DNA of 64,000 bases, taken from NCBI GenBank assembly GCA_944391855.1, contig CALXVB010000001.1, forward strand, positions 22,054 to 86,053. Direction: 5' to 3'. The DNA comes from an uncultured Clostridia bacterium. Its GTDB lineage: Bacteria > Bacillota > Clostridia > TANB77 > CAG-508. The stretch's first letter is position 1; each line of letters opens with the position of its first letter. The notes beneath the pieces are model-generated. The model was given only the letters and a program-made list of their open reading frames with translations, made no database searches and was not told the DNA's origin. Position numbers and translations under genes: made by a program. Of this stretch, positions 61,141 to 64,000 are shown piece by piece.

Positions 61141-62731
61141 AATAGTAAATCATATAATCTATATCTGGAAAAATACAGTCTATTTTACTAATATCTTTCA
61201 AAAACTCTTCATCAATCTTATCGTCTTTAATCTGATAATATAGTTTAGTAAATCTACCAATATGGTCTTTAATTCTCTTTTTAGCATAATCTACCATAGT
61301 TCCATTAGTTATAATAAATAACCAATCACTACTTTGTGCAAGAAGGAGTTCGCGTGCACATTGATTTAATGCTTTTCTTCTTAAAGAAGTCTTTTTTTCA
61401 TTAGGATATAAATGAGCAAGTTCTACCATACGGTCTCCTGCTACATGTAAATGTCTATGTACGTAGTCATTTGTTTGGTTAAGCCATACTTCACTATATC
61501 CATTTGCACCCCAACTTGACCTACAAGGAGTAGATACTTGCATTAAAGGATATTTATCTATATATTCACTTGGTGTAATTAATTCAAAATTACAATCATC
61601 ATAATATATTTTCTTAAACAATATATATAACCAATATGGACCTTCATACCACCAATGCCCATAAAGTTCAGCATCATAAGGACATAGAATAATTGGTGGA
61701 TTACCCATAAGAGGTGCAAGTTTATTTATTTGTGACTCTCTACTATCAAAGAAGTGTCCTGCTTGTTTTTCTGCAGAATCTTTTGCCCATTGTATGTTAT
61801 AATAGTCTTTATCACAATCTTTTCCTGTAATTCTATGATATTTAATACCAGTATGAACTCTTGCACCATTTGAAGCTATGTATGGCTTTATATATTCATA
61901 AGGTGCATCATAGCCAATATCTCTGTAAAATTCTCTGTAATTAAAATCACCAGGATAACCATTAATTGAACTCCATACTTGTCTTGAAGATTCAATATCT
62001 CTACCAAAAGCAATAACACCTTCTGGAGAAACTATTGGCGCAAATGTTCCATATATTGGTGTTGGATTAGCATATAGAATACCATGAGATTCGGTAATAA
62101 TATAATCTATACCAAACTCTTTTAAGTACTTATCTGCTTCTGGTATATAACCACACTCTGGAAGCCAAATACCACGAGGTTTTCTTCCAAAATATTTTTC
62201 ATAAGTTTGCACACCAACTGCAATTTGAGCTTTAACAGTTTGCTCTGTAACATATAGTATTGGAAAATATCCATGTGTTGCACCACAAGTTATAATCTCT
62301 AGCACACCAATATCTTGGAAATGTTTAAATCCTTGAATTAAATTACAGTCATACATATCTTTAAATACATGTAAGTCATTTGTGTATCTATCTAAATAAT
62401 ATTTTGCTAAATTATTTTCTTGTTTCTTATCTTTAGTCCTTACTAATTCTTTTTCACATAATTCAATATGCTTCTTTAGATACTTAATATATCTTTTTTG
62501 AAGCAATTTATTATCAAGCATATTAAGAAGAGGAGGAGTAAGTGACATTGTAATTCTAAAATCGACTTTTTCCTCCTCTAATTTTTTAAAATTTAATAAT
62601 AACGGTATATATGTTTCGGAAATGGCTTCATATAGCCATTGTTCTTCTAGGTAATCTTCACTTTCTGGATGATGGATAAAAGGCAAGTGTGCATGTAACA
62701 CAAAACTTACATATCCCTTTTTATTTGCCAT
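61139..62731 (-). CDS. GH57 1,4-alpha-glucan branching enzyme
   Basis: 530 residues. GH57 conserved regions: VLHAHLPFI (region 1), ATHGYFPIL (2), GIWLPECGY with nucleophile Glu (3), ILCPYDAELYGHWWYEG with acid Asp (4), and a C-terminal helical DUF1957 domain with WGANGYSEVWLN and ALNQCARELLLAQSSDW. This is the bacterial/archaeal GH57 branching enzyme layout, introducing alpha-1,6 branches into glycogen. It is next to glgP and a DUF4912 gene. Confidence 0.93.
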   Translation of the reverse strand: MANKKGYVSFVLHAHLPFIHHPESEDYLEEQWLYEAISETYIPLLLNFKKLEEEKVDFRITMSLTPPLLNMLDNKLLQKRYIKYLKKHIELCEKELVRTKDKKQENNLAKYYLDRYTNDLHVFKDMYDCNLIQGFKHFQDIGVLEIITCGATHGYFPILYVTEQTVKAQIAVGVQTYEKYFGRKPRGIWLPECGYIPEADKYLKEFGIDYIITESHGILYANPTPIYGTFAPIVSPEGVIAFGRDIESSRQVWSSINGYPGDFNYREFYRDIGYDAPYEYIKPYIASNGARVHTGIKYHRITGKDCDKDYYNIQWAKDSAEKQAGHFFDSRESQINKLAPLMGNPPIILCPYDAELYGHWWYEGPYWLYILFKKIYYDDCNFELITPSEYIDKYPLMQVSTPCRSSWGANGYSEVWLNQTNDYVHRHLHVAGDRMVELAHLYPNEKKTSLRRKALNQCARELLLAQSSDWLFIITNGTMVDYAKKRIKDHIGRFTKLYYQIKDDKIDEEFLKDISKIDCIFPDIDYMIYY

Positions 62732-62778
62732 GTTATTTAGACCTTTCTTTAGTATATTTATATGTCTTTTATTATATA

Positions 62779-63690
62779 TTATTTAAAGCTAGAACTATTT
62801 GAAGAAGGATTTAATCTTGCTTTATCTAATTCTTCTATTTCAAGTTCATCTTTATATATCTCTTTATACATTTCATAAATATTATATACTTTTCCAATAT
62901 TTTTCATAAATGTTATAGACGAAATTTCTTTTTCCTCTATAAAGTTATTTTTCACATTCTTAAAGAAAACAGATTTACCAAGTCTATCAAATAAAATGTG
63001 ATTATTTGGCATTTCCATATCATTTGAAGTAGAAACGTAAATATAACTATCTATATTAGAACTTGAATAAATTGGTATTCTGCCAAGTTCAACAGAATAA
63101 TCGCAATCTGCATCATTTAAATGTAAATACCAGCTATTTGCAAAATCATTTATTTCAACTTCAAATGTATAATTCATAGTTTTATTTGTAATTATTAATA
63201 CTGGTTTTGTGGTATCAAAAAAATCCTCTCCATACTTTTCTATATATGTTTCTCTATCTTTGTCAGATATATCCCAATAAATGAAAAGTGTAGTAGGAGT
63301 TTGAGCCAAGATTTTAACAGTAGTTTCGTTATATCTATATGGTAAATCATAATATTCTACATTGGAAATAATAGGCTTTGCAACTTTTTTAGCCACCTTT
63401 TTTGCAGTCTTTTTTCTTGAAGTAGTACTACTTTTTTTAGCTGCTACAGTAGTCTTTTTTGTGGTTTTAGTACTTGTAGATTTTTTTGCTACATTAGAAT
63501 CACTAGCTACTTTTTTGGCAGCATTAGCTTTTTTGTTATTTGCTTTTTTTACAGAACTATTTACCTCTACCTTTGAGACTTTCTTTGTATCTTTTTTCTT
63601 TGAAGTAGTAGTCCTTTTAGTAGAAGTTTTTTTCTTATTTACTTTTTCATTATCTAGTATATCTAATTCATCTTTTGATTTCCTTGGCAT
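62779..63690 (-). CDS. DUF4912 protein with lysine-rich N-terminal tail
   Basis: 303 residues from the ATG at 63690, which follows GGAGG. Residues ~1-110 are low-complexity Lys/Thr/Ser/Ala (KKTSTKRTTTSKKKDTKK, AKKVAKKVAKP), like histone H1 tails. The DUF4912 domain follows (YYDLPYRYNETTVKILAQTPTTLFIYWDIS ... VELGRIPIYSSSN). DUF4912 genes commonly neighbour GH57 branching enzymes, so a glycogen-related role is likely, though no activity is known. It lies 47 bases upstream of the GH57 gene and the two are probably cotranscribed. Confidence 0.88.
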   Translation of the reverse strand: MPRKSKDELDILDNEKVNKKKTSTKRTTTSKKKDTKKVSKVEVNSSVKKANNKKANAAKKVASDSNVAKKSTSTKTTKKTTVAAKKSSTTSRKKTAKKVAKKVAKPIISNVEYYDLPYRYNETTVKILAQTPTTLFIYWDISDKDRETYIEKYGEDFFDTTKPVLIITNKTMNYTFEVEINDFANSWYLHLNDADCDYSVELGRIPIYSSSNIDSYIYVSTSNDMEMPNNHILFDRLGKSVFFKNVKNNFIEEKEISSITFMKNIGKVYNIYEMYKEIYKDELEIEELDKARLNPSSNSSSFK

Positions 63691-63854
63691 TTTTTCCTCC
63701 GCACAAATAAAATATTCTAATATATAATATATCAAACAATAAATAAATTCAAGAGAAAAAAGGAAAAAATATGTAAAAAATATTTAACTAAATGGAAGAA
63801 AAAGTAAACAGAAAAAGAAAGGTAAAAAATGAACAAAAAAGTTTAAAAAATGTA

Positions 63855-63883
63855 TTGAAAAAATAAAGCTGTTAGTGTAGAAT
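63855..63883 (+). promoter_or_regulatory. strong rightward promoter, probable rRNA operon leader
   Basis: TTGAAA (63855-63860), 17-base spacer, TAGAAT (63878-63883). Downstream, GTTCTTTGAAA (63950-63960) resembles the conserved leader before 16S rRNA in Firmicutes. No coding frame is visible from 63691 to 64000, so a stable-RNA operon probably begins beyond the edge. Confidence 0.55.
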
Positions 63884-64000
63884 AAAAACGTACTGGAAGT
63901 ATAAAACGATAAAGTACGAAAAAACTATTAATTAAATAAAAGTAAAGAAGTTCTTTGAAACAAAAAAGTATTGATAGTACAGGTACTTTGAAGTTTTAAA

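Overview
The window is A+T-rich chromosomal DNA of a Clostridia-type Firmicute. Support comes from strong AGGAGG-type ribosome binding sites, sigma-A-type promoters, a PASTA kinase with its PP2C partner, the MurT/GatD pair, YlmH, RarA, a sortase with its substrates, and a SpoVM homologue plus a YaaH/SleL-like GH18 protein, which suggest an endospore former. I cannot name the species.

Layout. 1-2475: tcdA (cut by the left edge), ruvA, alr. 2501-4745: rarA, then a REP-associated tyrosine transposase (RAYT) between inverted hairpin repeats. 4754-6238 (minus): stomatin-like and NfeD-like membrane proteins. 6458-9209: recG and a flavin reductase. 9490-12213: a GH13 enzyme of foreign-looking composition, an aldose epimerase and a small membrane protein. 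12690-24625: a membrane-anchored GH18 protein, an orphan gene, greA, mfd, an rRNA 2'-O-methyltransferase, dtd, aspS, mnmA and a small coiled-coil protein. 24865-34696: murT and a gatD-like gene, rlmN-prpC-prkC, rsgA-rpe, pyrG. 34804-37230: a bactofilin-like membrane protein, a tiny Cys-rich protein, nth, a small membrane protein and spoVM. 37425-40640: a short alanyl-tRNA synthetase, a HIT protein, a sortase and tRNA-His.

40717-51072 is a mobilizable element of about 10.4 kb inserted in the anticodon loop of a tRNA-Gln gene. The two halves of the host gene lie at its ends. It carries a frameshifted tyrosine integrase, an excisionase-like and an HTH protein, a zinc-finger protein, a HEPN/nucleotidyltransferase pair, a heterodimeric ABC exporter, a MobV relaxase, a hairpin-rich non-coding segment and, just inside its left end, a complete tRNA-Gln gene with its own promoter. 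That gene could replace the one the element breaks.

51235-64000: two surface proteins with IPQTG sorting signals (likely sortase clients), ylmH, folD, a short dprA, an MFS-type transporter, glycogen phosphorylase, a GH57 branching enzyme and a DUF4912 protein. At the right edge a strong rightward promoter and leader resemble the start of an rRNA operon.

The most distinctive feature is a dispersed family of REP-like palindromes built around GGGAC/GTCCC, seen at 13 loci. They sit repeatedly on or next to stop codons (rarA, recG, mfd, rsgA, pyrG, alaS, dprA and the MFS gene). One copy of 102 bp (34 codons) lies in frame inside mfd. The RAYT gene lies between two such palindromes and is the natural candidate for moving them.
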